Positions 54,244 through 63,560 of a DNA stretch of 64,000 nucleotides are shown here, piece by piece. The notes under the pieces are model-generated. The model searched no databases and was not told where the DNA came from. It saw only the letters and a program-made list of their open reading frames with translations. Position 1 is the stretch's first letter, and each line of letters begins with the position of its first letter. The stretch is from JAUIET01 sp039111475. GTDB lineage: Bacteria > Pseudomonadota > Gammaproteobacteria > Pseudomonadales > JAUIET01. Position numbers and translations under genes: made by a program. The stretch lies in the NCBI GenBank assembly GCA_039111475.1, contig JBCCIP010000010.1:62001-126000 (forward strand). The letters are read 5' to 3'.

Positions 54244-54864
54244 ATGGAAAAGAAAACATCAGCCCACTATCAGCGCGAGTTCCGAAGAAGGCTCAGAGAA
54301 CAAGGACTGATAAAGAAAGAGGTCTGGATTCACCCTGAACGTGCTTCACAGCTTAGGGAGATCGAGAAACGACTGAGATTTAGTGGCGAAAACGTATTAA
54401 CGGACGGAGAAAATAGCATGACGAGTAGAACCAACGGCACATGGCATACAACGGATCTTTACACTGAGATTGAGAAGTCGGAGCTGATCAGTTCTGGCGC
54501 CGCGAGCGTCGAACTTATAGAAGGCGTGGATCCCAGTATTCATCTCGAGATGCGCGACTACGGCGACCTGCCTATTTTTGTCACGGTTGCCGGCGAGCAA
54601 ATAACGGCCGACGCTGTTTTATGGCCGAAATCAGCCGTTTCAAATGCAGCGGGCTTTAATGACGCAGTACTGCGAACACACAAGTACTTCCCGTTATCCA
54701 CGATCAGTTTGGAAACGGTGAATGGCGAAGATTATTACTACATGTTTGGCGCATTGAGCGCGGCATCGGGTCTGGATGACGTGCTGGTAGAAATAGACGC
54801 GCTGGCTTCAAACGTAATTAACGCGACTGAAGCTTATGGCGAGTTTCTGAAGTTTGATTCGTAG
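54244..54864 (+). CDS. DUF2170 (YjfI-like) protein with a basic DNA-binding-like N-terminus
   Basis: 206 residues from the ATG at 54244; the ATG at 54238 is too close to the AGGA. Residues about 1-45 are basic and contain KKEVWIHPERASQLREIEKRLR split as a beta-strand then helix, as in ribbon-helix-helix repressors. The remaining about 150 residues are acidic and match DUF2170 in pattern (DLPIFVTVAGEQI, AVLRTHKYFPLSTI, YYYMFGALSA). In E. coli yjfI sits beside the PspA paralogue yjfJ, as here. It may act as regulator of, or adaptor for, the PspA protein. It is first of five genes in one operon. Confidence 0.72.
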   Translation: MEKKTSAHYQREFRRRLREQGLIKKEVWIHPERASQLREIEKRLRFSGENVLTDGENSMTSRTNGTWHTTDLYTEIEKSELISSGAASVELIEGVDPSIHLEMRDYGDLPIFVTVAGEQITADAVLWPKSAVSNAAGFNDAVLRTHKYFPLSTISLETVNGEDYYYMFGALSAASGLDDVLVEIDALASNVINATEAYGEFLKFDS

Positions 54865-54899
54865 TTAGATACACATACGCATATCCAAAGGAGAGAGTT

Positions 54900-55613
54900 A
54901 TGAATATTTGGGCAAAGATGATCACAGCACTTCGCGGAGGTGTTAATGAAGCCGGAGAGGCGATAGTTGACACTCAAGCACTGCGAATACTTGATCAAGA
55001 AGTGCGCGACGCAGCTGAAGAGCTGAAGCAATCGAAAGACGGTTTGGCTAACATTATTGCACAGCAAAAATTGGCGGAGGAGAAGGTCGCTAAGTTAGAG
55101 AGTGAGATAAAAGCTCATGAAGGCTATGCTGTGAAAGCACTTGAGAAGGGCGATGAAGTGCTTGCGTTAGAAGTTGCCGAAAAAATCGCCAATATGGAAG
55201 TTAGTTTGGCGACGGAACGGAATTCTGCCAATGAGTTTGCGGCCAGCGCTGCTAAACTTAAGTCAGCTATCAAGCATGCTGAAAGTAATATAAGGCGTTT
55301 GAAGCAGCAGGTTGATACAGTTCGTGCCACCGAGAGCGTACAGCGCGCCCAAGCGGCAGTGTCAGAACGGCACAGCGGTTCAAACTCAAAAATGCGCACT
55401 GCCATGGATTCCCTTGAAAGAATCAAGGAAAAACAGGCCCTGAATGAGGCAAAAATGAACGCCGCAGAAGAGCTAAGCGAAGAGCTTGGGGAAGAATCTT
55501 TACAGGCAAAATTGGCGGAAGCGGGAATTACTGGGTCTGAGCGAAGTGCCGAAGACATTTTGGCAAAATTGAAGCCAAAGGTGAAAAAGGCAACGACTAA
55601 GCGTAGCAAATAG
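54900..55613 (+). CDS. PspA/IM30-family membrane-stress protein (YjfJ-like)
   Basis: 237 residues, nearly all helical coiled coil, as expected of the ESCRT-III-related PspA/Vipp1 fold. The amphipathic N-terminal helix (MNIWAKMITALRGGVNEAGE) and EAGEAIVDTQALRILDQEVRDA are recognisable. The C-terminus ends in a Lys/Arg-rich tail (KPKVKKATTKRSK) not present in E. coli PspA. The ribosome-binding site AAAGGAG is strong. It lies 35 bases after the DUF2170 gene. No PspF, PspB or PspC gene is nearby, so regulation differs from the classical phage-shock system. Confidence 0.85.
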   Translation: MNIWAKMITALRGGVNEAGEAIVDTQALRILDQEVRDAAEELKQSKDGLANIIAQQKLAEEKVAKLESEIKAHEGYAVKALEKGDEVLALEVAEKIANMEVSLATERNSANEFAASAAKLKSAIKHAESNIRRLKQQVDTVRATESVQRAQAAVSERHSGSNSKMRTAMDSLERIKEKQALNEAKMNAAEELSEELGEESLQAKLAEAGITGSERSAEDILAKLKPKVKKATTKRSK

Positions 55614-55650
55614 AATCTCGGCAACAATAGGCTAGAGGAGAGGGAGAAAG

Positions 55651-56355
55651 ATGTTCGCAATTCTGTTAAGTGACAAGATGAATCCGTTCTACGAGAACAT
55701 TGCGTCCTTTCCTACCGTTGTATTCACGTTTCTTCTGGTGCTGTGCACGCTCTATTGGCTTACTGCCATATTGGGATTAGTCAGCGTCGACATGCTTGAT
55801 TTTGATCTGCCCGAAATGGCCGGCCTCGAAGATCTAAATGCTGACGTTGATTCTACCAATCCTGATGTGCTTGCGGGTTTGATGTTGCGATATGGCCTAC
55901 ACGGTGTACCAGTAACCATCATAGTCAGCTTGTTAGCCATGATTGGCTGGATCGTTTGTTATTACCTGGTGCACTTCGGCTTCAGTTACACTCCCGATTG
56001 GATATCAGATAGCTTTGTTCGTTATCTGGTCGGAATACCGATATTCCTCGTTTCGCTCTACCTGGCTGTGCTTGCCACCGCTGTGCTTATAAAACCGCTT
56101 CGACCGTTCTTTCTTCGGGCAACGCAAGAAACCACAAAATATGTGATAGGTCAGACGGCGGTAGTTCGAACTTCCAGAGTGGACAACGGATTCGGTGAGG
56201 CGCTGTTGGATGACGGTGGTGCCGGGTTGATTCTGAAAGTGCGTTGCACAGATGGGGAAACGTTTGAGAAGGGAGATCGTGTAGTGCTGATCGACCAAAT
56301 TGAAGGTACCGATTTTTATCGAGTGATCTCTGAAGCAGAATTCACTGATTCCTAG
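55651..56355 (+). CDS. yqiJ: YqiJ-like membrane protein with OB-fold C-terminus
   Basis: 234 residues. Membrane segments are at about 20-45, 85-108 and 125-150. The last about 70 residues form a beta-rich domain (IGQTAVVRTSRVDNGFGEALLDDGG ... GDRVVLIDQIEG) like the NfeD/YqiJ OB-fold. YqiJ and NfeD proteins are the standard partners of flotillins and are encoded next to them, as here, with 53 bases between. The protein is thought to help organise flotillin assemblies in the inner membrane. The symbol is used by similarity of arrangement. Confidence 0.8.
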   Translation: MFAILLSDKMNPFYENIASFPTVVFTFLLVLCTLYWLTAILGLVSVDMLDFDLPEMAGLEDLNADVDSTNPDVLAGLMLRYGLHGVPVTIIVSLLAMIGWIVCYYLVHFGFSYTPDWISDSFVRYLVGIPIFLVSLYLAVLATAVLIKPLRPFFLRATQETTKYVIGQTAVVRTSRVDNGFGEALLDDGGAGLILKVRCTDGETFEKGDRVVLIDQIEGTDFYRVISEAEFTDS

Positions 56356-56408
56356 CGAGTGCTGGTAGCTCGTTACAAACAAAAAGGACACTAACTAAGG
56401 AAAATACT

Positions 56409-58319
56409 ATGGCTGATTTATCGATTTTGATGCCGATTCTCGTATGGATAGGCGTGGCATTCGTAACATTGCTTGGTCTGGCGGGTTTGTTCAAAGCGTT
56501 TTACTACAAAGTAGAGCAGGGCACCGCGCTTATCGTCAATGACATGAGCTCAACACCCAAGGTCCATTTTACCGGCGCTCTGGTGTATCCAATCATCTAC
56601 AAAAAGGAGCTGATGAAAATCTCCTTGATAACCCTGGAGGTTGATCGCAGGGCTAAAGACGGCCTGATTTGTAATGACAATATGCGTGCAGACATAACGG
56701 TAGCGTTTTATTTGCGGGTTAATGAAACCGCTCAAGACGTGCTAAAGGTTGCAAAGTCGATAGGTGCTGAACGAGCTTCTGATCGTGAAGCAGTTCATGA
56801 CTTGTTTGCCGCCAAGTTTTCTGAAGCACTGAAAACCGTGGGCAAGCAGATTGACTTTGTACAGTTGTTTGAGAATCGCCAGCAATTTCGTGAAAAAATC
56901 ATCGAAGTTATTGGCGAAGATTTGAATGGTTATGTACTGGAAGATGTTGCAATCGACTATCTGGAACAAACTCCAAAAGAACATTTGGACCCAAGTAATA
57001 TTCTCGACTCAGAAGGCATAAAGAAGATTACGGAGTTAACCGCTGAGCAGAACGTTCGAACCAATATCCTTGAACGGGACGAAGAACTTGCGATCAAGAA
57101 GAAAAATGTAGAAACAGTGGAAGCAATGCTAGAGCTTGAACGCCAGCAAGCAGATGCCGAAGCGCGACAAGAAAGAGAAGTGCTGACCATACGCGCTCGT
57201 GAAGAAGCAGAAACGAAAAAAGTGCAGGAAGAGGAGCGTCAAAAAGCTGAGCAGGCGACGATTACTGTAGATCAGGAGCTGATGGTACAAACAGAAAACC
57301 AGAAGCGCGAAGTAGAGGTAGCGGAGCAAAACCGTCAGCGCGCTGTTGCGGTAGAAGAAGAAAAGGTCACACGTGCTCGTGACCTGGAGATAGTATCCAG
57401 GGAAAGAGAAGTTGACGTAGAGCGCGTGCTTGCAGAGAAAGCCGTGGAAGTTGAGAAGAAAGAAATCGCCAACGTAATTCGTGAGCGAGTCGCCGTCGAT
57501 AAAACAGTGGCCATTGAGGAAGAGCGAATTAAGGAAGTGAGAGAAGTATCAGATGCTGACCGTAAGAAGCAAGTGCAGGTACTCGCTGCTGAGGCAAATG
57601 CTCAGGAAGGCAAGGTGAAAGAGGTCACAGCTGCGGCCGCTGAAGAAGAAGCTGCGAAACACAAAGCAGCTGAAATCACTACAATTGCGGCGGCAAACCT
57701 TGATGCTGCTGATATGGAAGCCAAAGCACAAATCCGCTTGGCCGAAGCCATTCAGGCTGACCAAGCGGCACCGGGTCTTGCGGAAGCTCAGGTACAAGAT
57801 GCGAAAGCAGACTCTTTGCAGAAAGAAGGTCTTGCTGAAGCTGCTGTGATCAATGCCAAAGGCGACGCCGAAGCCAGTGCCTCGAAAGAAATTGGAATGG
57901 CCGGAGCGGAAGTCACTCGCCAGCAATTCAAGGCTGAGGCCGATGGCTTGGTGGATAAGTTCGATGCTATGAATTCAATGAGTGATAATGCCCGCGAGCA
58001 TGAGGAATTCCGCATGGCGCTTGAAACAGCCTTTAAGGAAGCCATTGCCGCGATTGAAGCAGGTAAGGAAATCGCCAAAGAAAACGCTGAAGTGTTGGGT
58101 ACAGCGCTGGAACGAGCGAAGATCGATATTGTGGGTGGAGAAGATCACTTCTTCGACAACTTCGCCAAGTCTTTGTCCATTGGCAAAGCCGTGGATGGAC
58201 TGGCCAACAAGAGCGACACACTTGGCTTGATCCTCGACTCTGTGCTCAAGCGTGCAAGCGGTGACGTGGTTGCTGTAGACCCGGAGCAAGAAGCGCCCGC
58301 CTCCGAGCCGGCCGCCTAA
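56409..58319 (+). CDS. yqiK: Flotillin / band 7 (SPFH) protein, YqiK-like
   Basis: 636 residues. An N-terminal membrane helix (about 6-30) precedes the SPFH/band-7 domain (about 35-215; YKVEQGTALIVND, VDRRAKDGLICNDNMRADI). A very long, charged coiled coil rich in Glu, Ala, Lys and Arg (about 215-560) and a helical C-terminus follow. It is longer than E. coli YqiK (about 550 residues), mainly in the coiled coil. Flotillins oligomerise into membrane microdomains. Its stop codon lies in the loop of a hairpin that covers the ribosome-binding site of the ATPase gene. Confidence 0.88.
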   Translation: MADLSILMPILVWIGVAFVTLLGLAGLFKAFYYKVEQGTALIVNDMSSTPKVHFTGALVYPIIYKKELMKISLITLEVDRRAKDGLICNDNMRADITVAFYLRVNETAQDVLKVAKSIGAERASDREAVHDLFAAKFSEALKTVGKQIDFVQLFENRQQFREKIIEVIGEDLNGYVLEDVAIDYLEQTPKEHLDPSNILDSEGIKKITELTAEQNVRTNILERDEELAIKKKNVETVEAMLELERQQADAEARQEREVLTIRAREEAETKKVQEEERQKAEQATITVDQELMVQTENQKREVEVAEQNRQRAVAVEEEKVTRARDLEIVSREREVDVERVLAEKAVEVEKKEIANVIRERVAVDKTVAIEEERIKEVREVSDADRKKQVQVLAAEANAQEGKVKEVTAAAAEEEAAKHKAAEITTIAAANLDAADMEAKAQIRLAEAIQADQAAPGLAEAQVQDAKADSLQKEGLAEAAVINAKGDAEASASKEIGMAGAEVTRQQFKAEADGLVDKFDAMNSMSDNAREHEEFRMALETAFKEAIAAIEAGKEIAKENAEVLGTALERAKIDIVGGEDHFFDNFAKSLSIGKAVDGLANKSDTLGLILDSVLKRASGDVVAVDPEQEAPASEPAA

Positions 58320-58331
58320 GCCGGCGCGGAG
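58301..58331 (+). promoter_or_regulatory. Hairpin spanning the flotillin stop and hiding the ATPase ribosome-binding site
   Basis: CTCCGAGCCGGC pairs with GCCGGCGCGGAG at 11 of 12 positions around a 7-base loop that contains the TAA stop of the flotillin gene. The right arm includes GGAG at 58328-58331, nine bases before the ATPase ATG. There is no T-run. Ribosomes finishing flotillin would open the stem, so translational coupling is the likely purpose. Confidence 0.55.
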
Positions 58332-58340
58332 CACAGCTGA

Positions 58341-61300
58341 ATGGCTGAAGAACACGAAGAACACGCATCGCTAGTTGAGGCTGCTGTAGCCGAAGGAGGC
58401 GCTTATGAAATTATTCGCAAGCGCTTGGAGGCACAAGGTCTTACGCTGGAAGAGAAGACGCTCGCCCTGAATGCTGCGCGTACAGAGGAGATTGGCAGTA
58501 CCGATCTCGAAACTATTGCGCGAGTGCGGGTGAGAACGGAAAACAATTGCATTGCCAGAGACCTGGTTCAGGTTGGCGACTGTTTGCTGTTTGGCTACAA
58601 CGTCTTCATTGGCCTTAAAAAACAGACAAAGGTTGAAGACGTATTTGCGTTATTCAGGCTGTCTGACAAAGAAGACGGCCATGGCATAGAACCGGCAGAG
58701 CATCAATCAAACTTCCTGACACAGCCGCGTTTTCTCAATGATTTTCGCGAGCTGTATGAATACTACAAAAATGCCCGCCTGATTCAGCTGACTGTTAACA
58801 ATGGTAAGTTGCTGGCCGGGTTTCAGATAGGGGAAAAGCACACTGATATTCGTGTATTCCGATGGAGTGTTGGCGCTGATGGAAGCCGTGTGGAATACAT
58901 TGATAATCGTGGGGAGCGCGATATTCAATTGCCACCAGCCTTTGATTTTGAATGGCAGGCCAGCAGCAGAGAAGATTTTGTGAATGGCCGCCATCCGCAC
59001 ATCAATATTCTGGATACCTTGTTTGTAGACAACCTTGATGGTTCAATCGGCTTTAAAGTAGAAAACAACACAGAATCAGGTCTGGGTGTTTTCAGCGAGC
59101 CATTGGCAGAAAGCAATCAATCACTCGATGATCTTGACGTATTTTTCGCGAAACTGGGCGATTTGCTGTTACTTCGCGTGCTTCCGTACCGCGAGGAAGA
59201 CTGGCGCCATTATGTGTTCAATAGTAATACGCAACTTATTGAGCGAATAGATTCGATTGGCGAGTCTTGCGTTCAATTGCCGGAGGATCACGGTTTAATC
59301 TACCCCGACGGTTACTATCTGCAAAGCGGTGAGTCAAAGAACTTTGGTGAAATGACCAAAGGCTTTAAGTTCAAGCGCAGTGTGCGCTCACCCAATGGCG
59401 AAGACTACCTGTTTGTGTTCTATGAACCGGCTGCCGGCCGCGTAGCCTTGTTTTCTTACAATCTGATCGAACGGAGTTTGCAAAACCCTATTTTTGGAAA
59501 CGGTTATGCAAGAGCTGAAAATGGCAAACTGGTGATTTTTACCTCCGAGGATGAGCCTACCCGTGTTCACCCCATGCAAGTCTGGCAAACGCCATTCACA
59601 TCACAGGAATTTGCAGACCAGGAACCAGCGGCACAGACCTTCTTCGGTAAGATAGGCAACTCCGCGCTGGTTCGTGGGGTATCAGATTTGTATCGAGTGT
59701 GTAAGCAAATCCGCCAGCAGCAAGTAACAGCTGTGCATTACGAACGCCTTCAAAAAGACATTGCCAAGGTCTTTGATGCTCATTACTGGTTGACCAGCGA
59801 CGAGCTGGATGGCTTGGACACGGTACTTAAAAGTATCGCTGATACCTCCGAACTTATTATCGATGAATTCGAGAAAGTGACAGCGATACGGGAACAATCA
59901 AGCCTGGCTATTGAGGATGCTGTGCGTAGCCAGGGCAACTTGATTGGCGAGATAGACAACGCCAGTCTGGAGCAAGTCGCTGACTTTGTGAGTTTTCTCG
60001 ATCAAATTCGCCACCAGCGTGGACATCTAGCCACAATTGCTGAATATCGATACATTGATGCTGAGCGAATTGCCACTCTGGATCAAGCGCTTAAACAGAG
60101 AGCGGACGAATTAGGTAAGAAGACTATTGAGTTCCTCGCTGAAGAGCAAGCACTAGTACCTTACACCGAGAAAATAAAGGCGTTGGAACAGCAGCTGGAT
60201 GGCGCCAAAACAGCAACTCAATTTGAGCCCTTTATTAATGAAATAGAATCAATAGCGGGCAGTCTTGATCTACTGTCCGAATTGGTTACCACGCTTAAAG
60301 TTGACGATGCAACGGTTCGAACGAAAATCATTGATGGAATATCAGCCGTTTATGCGCAGCTTAACCAAACGAAGGCAAGCGCCGAGATTAAAAAATCTGA
60401 CCTAACGTCAGAAGAGGCTGTTGCCCAGTTTGCGGCGCAATTCAAATTACTTTCCCAGAGTGTTAATAATGCGCTCAGTCTTGCGACTGACCCGGAAAAG
60501 TGCGACGAACAGCTGTCGCGGCTGCTGGTTCAGCTTGAAGAACTGGAAAGTCAGTTTGGCGAGCACGACCGCTTCCTTGGTGACATTGTAGACAAGCGGG
60601 AAGAAATCTATGACAGCTTTGAATCGCATAAGCAACAACTGGTAGAAGGCCAGCAAAGGCGCATTGCTGCCTTACAAAGCGCTGCCGAGCGCATGCTAAA
60701 CAGCATTGATAAGCGAAGTATCAAGTTCAATGACGCAGATGAACTTAATACCTACCTGGTGTCAGATGCACTGGTGCTAAAGATCAGCGACCTCACCGAT
60801 CAACTCAGTGCAATTGGTGGGGATTTGCAAGCAGATGATATTGGCGCACGCCTGAAACTCATCAAAGATCAGGCCTTGCGTTCTCTGCGAGATAAGTCTG
60901 ATATTTTTGAATCTGGCGGCAAGGTTATCAAGCTGGGTGACAAGCACAGGTTTACTGTGAATACGGAAGAGCTTGACCTAAGCATTATTCCGATTGATGA
61001 GCATTTGTCTGTGCATCTAAGTGGTACACAGTATTTTGACAAAATTGAAAACGATGATCTTGAAATACGACGACCCTATTGGGATGTTGTTCTTGAGTCT
61101 GAAAGCAACACCGTTTCCCGGGCAGAGTATCTCGCGTACCAGTTTGCGCTCGCGCTGAGAGCGGGCGATATAGCAACTGATGAGCTAGGCAAAGAGCCGT
61201 ACAGTCATGAGCAGCTGTATCCACTAATTCAAAAGTTTGCGGCACCACTCTATAAGCACGCTTACGAGAAAGGCATACACGACCATGATGCAGCTCGAAT

Positions 61301-63560
61301 TACCGAGAACTTGCTGCCGATTCTAAAGACGGCTGGCCCGCTGGTGTACTCACCTGAGAGCCGCGCGCTCGCGATGTCGTTCTGGTACCAGCAAGCGCAG
61401 GTTGATACCGATGGGAAGCTCATCGACGTAATCACTCAGAGAGCAAAGTCAGCGTTCGCGCTGAAGAAAGCGCTTAACAGCAATAATAGTCTGGACATTT
61501 TAATCGCTGATGTCTTGGAACTGATTTCGGAGTATCAACAAGATAAAGGCATAGATGTATCCAGCCAGACGATGAGTCAAGCTGCCAGCTACCTACTGGC
61601 GGAGTTGGAAGAAGGCAAGCCGGAATTCTCAGTGAGCCCCGCAGGGCAAGAGTTGCTGGATCTGTACCATCGCAAGCTTGGCAAGCGAGCGGTTCAGGGT
61701 CATACGAAGTCTATTGCCGGCATGCGGGGCGATCCAATGAGGCAATGGTCACTGAGCCGCGCCTGGTTGCTGGCCCTTCTGGATGAAATTAAAGACGAGA
61801 GCAAGCGAGCGGTGCTAAACGTGTTCGTTGACGAAGCTGTTGCAGTGTTGAATTGGGGCGAAGGTATCGATACTCGTTGCAGCAACGCGGAGCTGCGCAT
61901 GTCTGTGGATGGCTTGCTGAGTTCGCATGAGAGAATCTCAGATCAGCGACTGAATTTTACGCTGGATGATTTCATGCATCGAATGCTACACCATCAGGAA
62001 ATCTTTATTCCAGAGTACAAACATTTCATTGAACTCAAGCAGCAGATCGCGGCCCAGCAGCGTTCGGATCTTCGCCTGGAATCCTTCAAGCCAAGACCGC
62101 TTAGCTCATTCGTTCGAAACAAACTAATAGATCAGGCCTATCTTCCTATTATCGGCGACAATCTTGCCAAGCAAATGGGGACTGTGGGTGACAGCAAGCG
62201 TACCGACTTGATGGGTTTACTGATGATGATTTCCCCACCGGGTTATGGCAAAACCACTTTGATGGAGTATGTTGCCAGTCGACTAGGCTTAATCTTCATG
62301 AAAATTAACTGCCCGGCATTGGGGCACGATGTGGTTTCAGTTGATCCGCAACAGGCAAGTAATGCCACTGCACGACAGGAACTCGAGAAGCTCAATTTGG
62401 CATTTGAGATGGGCAACAACGTGATGCTATATCTGGACGATATCCAGCACACGAATTCCGAGTTTCTGCAAAAATTTATTTCACTGTGTGATGCGACGCG
62501 CCGGATAGAGGGTGTGTGGCGGGGTGATGTAAAGACCTATGACTTACGCGGCAGGCGATTCTGCGTAGTGATGGCTGGTAACCCGTATACGGAATCTGGT
62601 GAGAGCTTCAAAGTGCCAGACATGCTGGCCAATCGTGCCGATATTTACAATTTGGGTGACATACTCAGTGGCATGGATGAGGTATTTGCGCTCAGCTACA
62701 TAGAGAATTGCCTGACGTCCAATTCAACGCTCGCACCGTTAGCGGCCAGAGATATGCAAGATGTATATCGCTTTATTGATATGGCCAAAGGGCGTGAAGT
62801 GCCGACTACTGACTTGAGTCATAGCTACAGTGGCGCTGAAGTTTCCGAGATTGTGGGTGTTTTGAAAAAGCTGTTTGTCGTGCAGAACGTTATTCTGCGA
62901 ATCAATCAGCAATACATTGCATCCGCAGCACAGGAAGATAAGTACAGAGTTGAGCCGCCTTTTTTACTGCAAGGCAGTTATCGAAACATGAATAAAATGG
63001 CTGAAAAAATCTCGGCTGTTATGAATAGCGAAGAACTTGAGCGGCTCATCGATGATCACTATCTAGGCGAAGCTCAGTTGCTCACAACGGGTACAGAAGC
63101 TAATCTGCTCAAACTCGCTGAATTGAGAGGCGGTCTGGATGACGAGCAGGAACAGCGTTGGCAGCAGATAAAAGACGATTTCTTGCGCAATAAATCGCTG
63201 GGTGGTGATGCAGATGACGTAGGTAATCGAATAGCGACACAACTGGCAGACCTGGTCAACAGCGTCAGTGATCTTGATCGGGGACAAGCTGAGCATGATT
63301 CAAACTATCTTGCGAAGCTTGCGGCCAGTGCTGAAAAAATTGCTGAAGGACACCCCAGACAGGAACCAAATATAGAAGTGGTAAACCAGGCCAACCCGGA
63401 ATTGGCTAATGCAGTGGGTGTACTGACCAACACGATTGAGAGCACTTTGTTCCCAATTCTTCGATCAATGGACAAGAAATTGGATATTGATTTAAGAACG
63501 CAGGAAAAGATGCACGCTATCTCAGAGCAATTGCGCGCGCTTCAAAAAAGCGTCGAGTAA
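58341..63560 (+). CDS. Giant AAA+ ATPase with DUF3686-like N-terminus and coiled coils ('DNA repair ATPase' family)
   Basis: 1739 residues. The N-terminal about 450 form a beta-rich, propeller-like region with repeated F.VDNL/FY-type strands, probably DUF3686. Long helical coiled coil follows (about 470-870), then a helical region to about 1250. The AAA+ module has Walker A PPGYGKTT at about 1299-1306, Walker B MLYLDDIQ with Asp1366-Asp1367 (Asp-Asp instead of the common Asp-Glu), and sensor 1 Asn1414 in VVMAGNPYTE. The C-terminus is another helical stretch. Databases often call such proteins DNA repair ATPases, but the PspA-flotillin operon argues for a membrane role. No membrane helix is evident. 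Confidence 0.82.
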   Translation: MAEEHEEHASLVEAAVAEGGAYEIIRKRLEAQGLTLEEKTLALNAARTEEIGSTDLETIARVRVRTENNCIARDLVQVGDCLLFGYNVFIGLKKQTKVEDVFALFRLSDKEDGHGIEPAEHQSNFLTQPRFLNDFRELYEYYKNARLIQLTVNNGKLLAGFQIGEKHTDIRVFRWSVGADGSRVEYIDNRGERDIQLPPAFDFEWQASSREDFVNGRHPHINILDTLFVDNLDGSIGFKVENNTESGLGVFSEPLAESNQSLDDLDVFFAKLGDLLLLRVLPYREEDWRHYVFNSNTQLIERIDSIGESCVQLPEDHGLIYPDGYYLQSGESKNFGEMTKGFKFKRSVRSPNGEDYLFVFYEPAAGRVALFSYNLIERSLQNPIFGNGYARAENGKLVIFTSEDEPTRVHPMQVWQTPFTSQEFADQEPAAQTFFGKIGNSALVRGVSDLYRVCKQIRQQQVTAVHYERLQKDIAKVFDAHYWLTSDELDGLDTVLKSIADTSELIIDEFEKVTAIREQSSLAIEDAVRSQGNLIGEIDNASLEQVADFVSFLDQIRHQRGHLATIAEYRYIDAERIATLDQALKQRADELGKKTIEFLAEEQALVPYTEKIKALEQQLDGAKTATQFEPFINEIESIAGSLDLLSELVTTLKVDDATVRTKIIDGISAVYAQLNQTKASAEIKKSDLTSEEAVAQFAAQFKLLSQSVNNALSLATDPEKCDEQLSRLLVQLEELESQFGEHDRFLGDIVDKREEIYDSFESHKQQLVEGQQRRIAALQSAAERMLNSIDKRSIKFNDADELNTYLVSDALVLKISDLTDQLSAIGGDLQADDIGARLKLIKDQALRSLRDKSDIFESGGKVIKLGDKHRFTVNTEELDLSIIPIDEHLSVHLSGTQYFDKIENDDLEIRRPYWDVVLESESNTVSRAEYLAYQFALALRAGDIATDELGKEPYSHEQLYPLIQKFAAPLYKHAYEKGIHDHDAARITENLLPILKTAGPLVYSPESRALAMSFWYQQAQVDTDGKLIDVITQRAKSAFALKKALNSNNSLDILIADVLELISEYQQDKGIDVSSQTMSQAASYLLAELEEGKPEFSVSPAGQELLDLYHRKLGKRAVQGHTKSIAGMRGDPMRQWSLSRAWLLALLDEIKDESKRAVLNVFVDEAVAVLNWGEGIDTRCSNAELRMSVDGLLSSHERISDQRLNFTLDDFMHRMLHHQEIFIPEYKHFIELKQQIAAQQRSDLRLESFKPRPLSSFVRNKLIDQAYLPIIGDNLAKQMGTVGDSKRTDLMGLLMMISPPGYGKTTLMEYVASRLGLIFMKINCPALGHDVVSVDPQQASNATARQELEKLNLAFEMGNNVMLYLDDIQHTNSEFLQKFISLCDATRRIEGVWRGDVKTYDLRGRRFCVVMAGNPYTESGESFKVPDMLANRADIYNLGDILSGMDEVFALSYIENCLTSNSTLAPLAARDMQDVYRFIDMAKGREVPTTDLSHSYSGAEVSEIVGVLKKLFVVQNVILRINQQYIASAAQEDKYRVEPPFLLQGSYRNMNKMAEKISAVMNSEELERLIDDHYLGEAQLLTTGTEANLLKLAELRGGLDDEQEQRWQQIKDDFLRNKSLGGDADDVGNRIATQLADLVNSVSDLDRGQAEHDSNYLAKLAASAEKIAEGHPRQEPNIEVVNQANPELANAVGVLTNTIESTLFPILRSMDKKLDIDLRTQEKMHAISEQLRALQKSVE

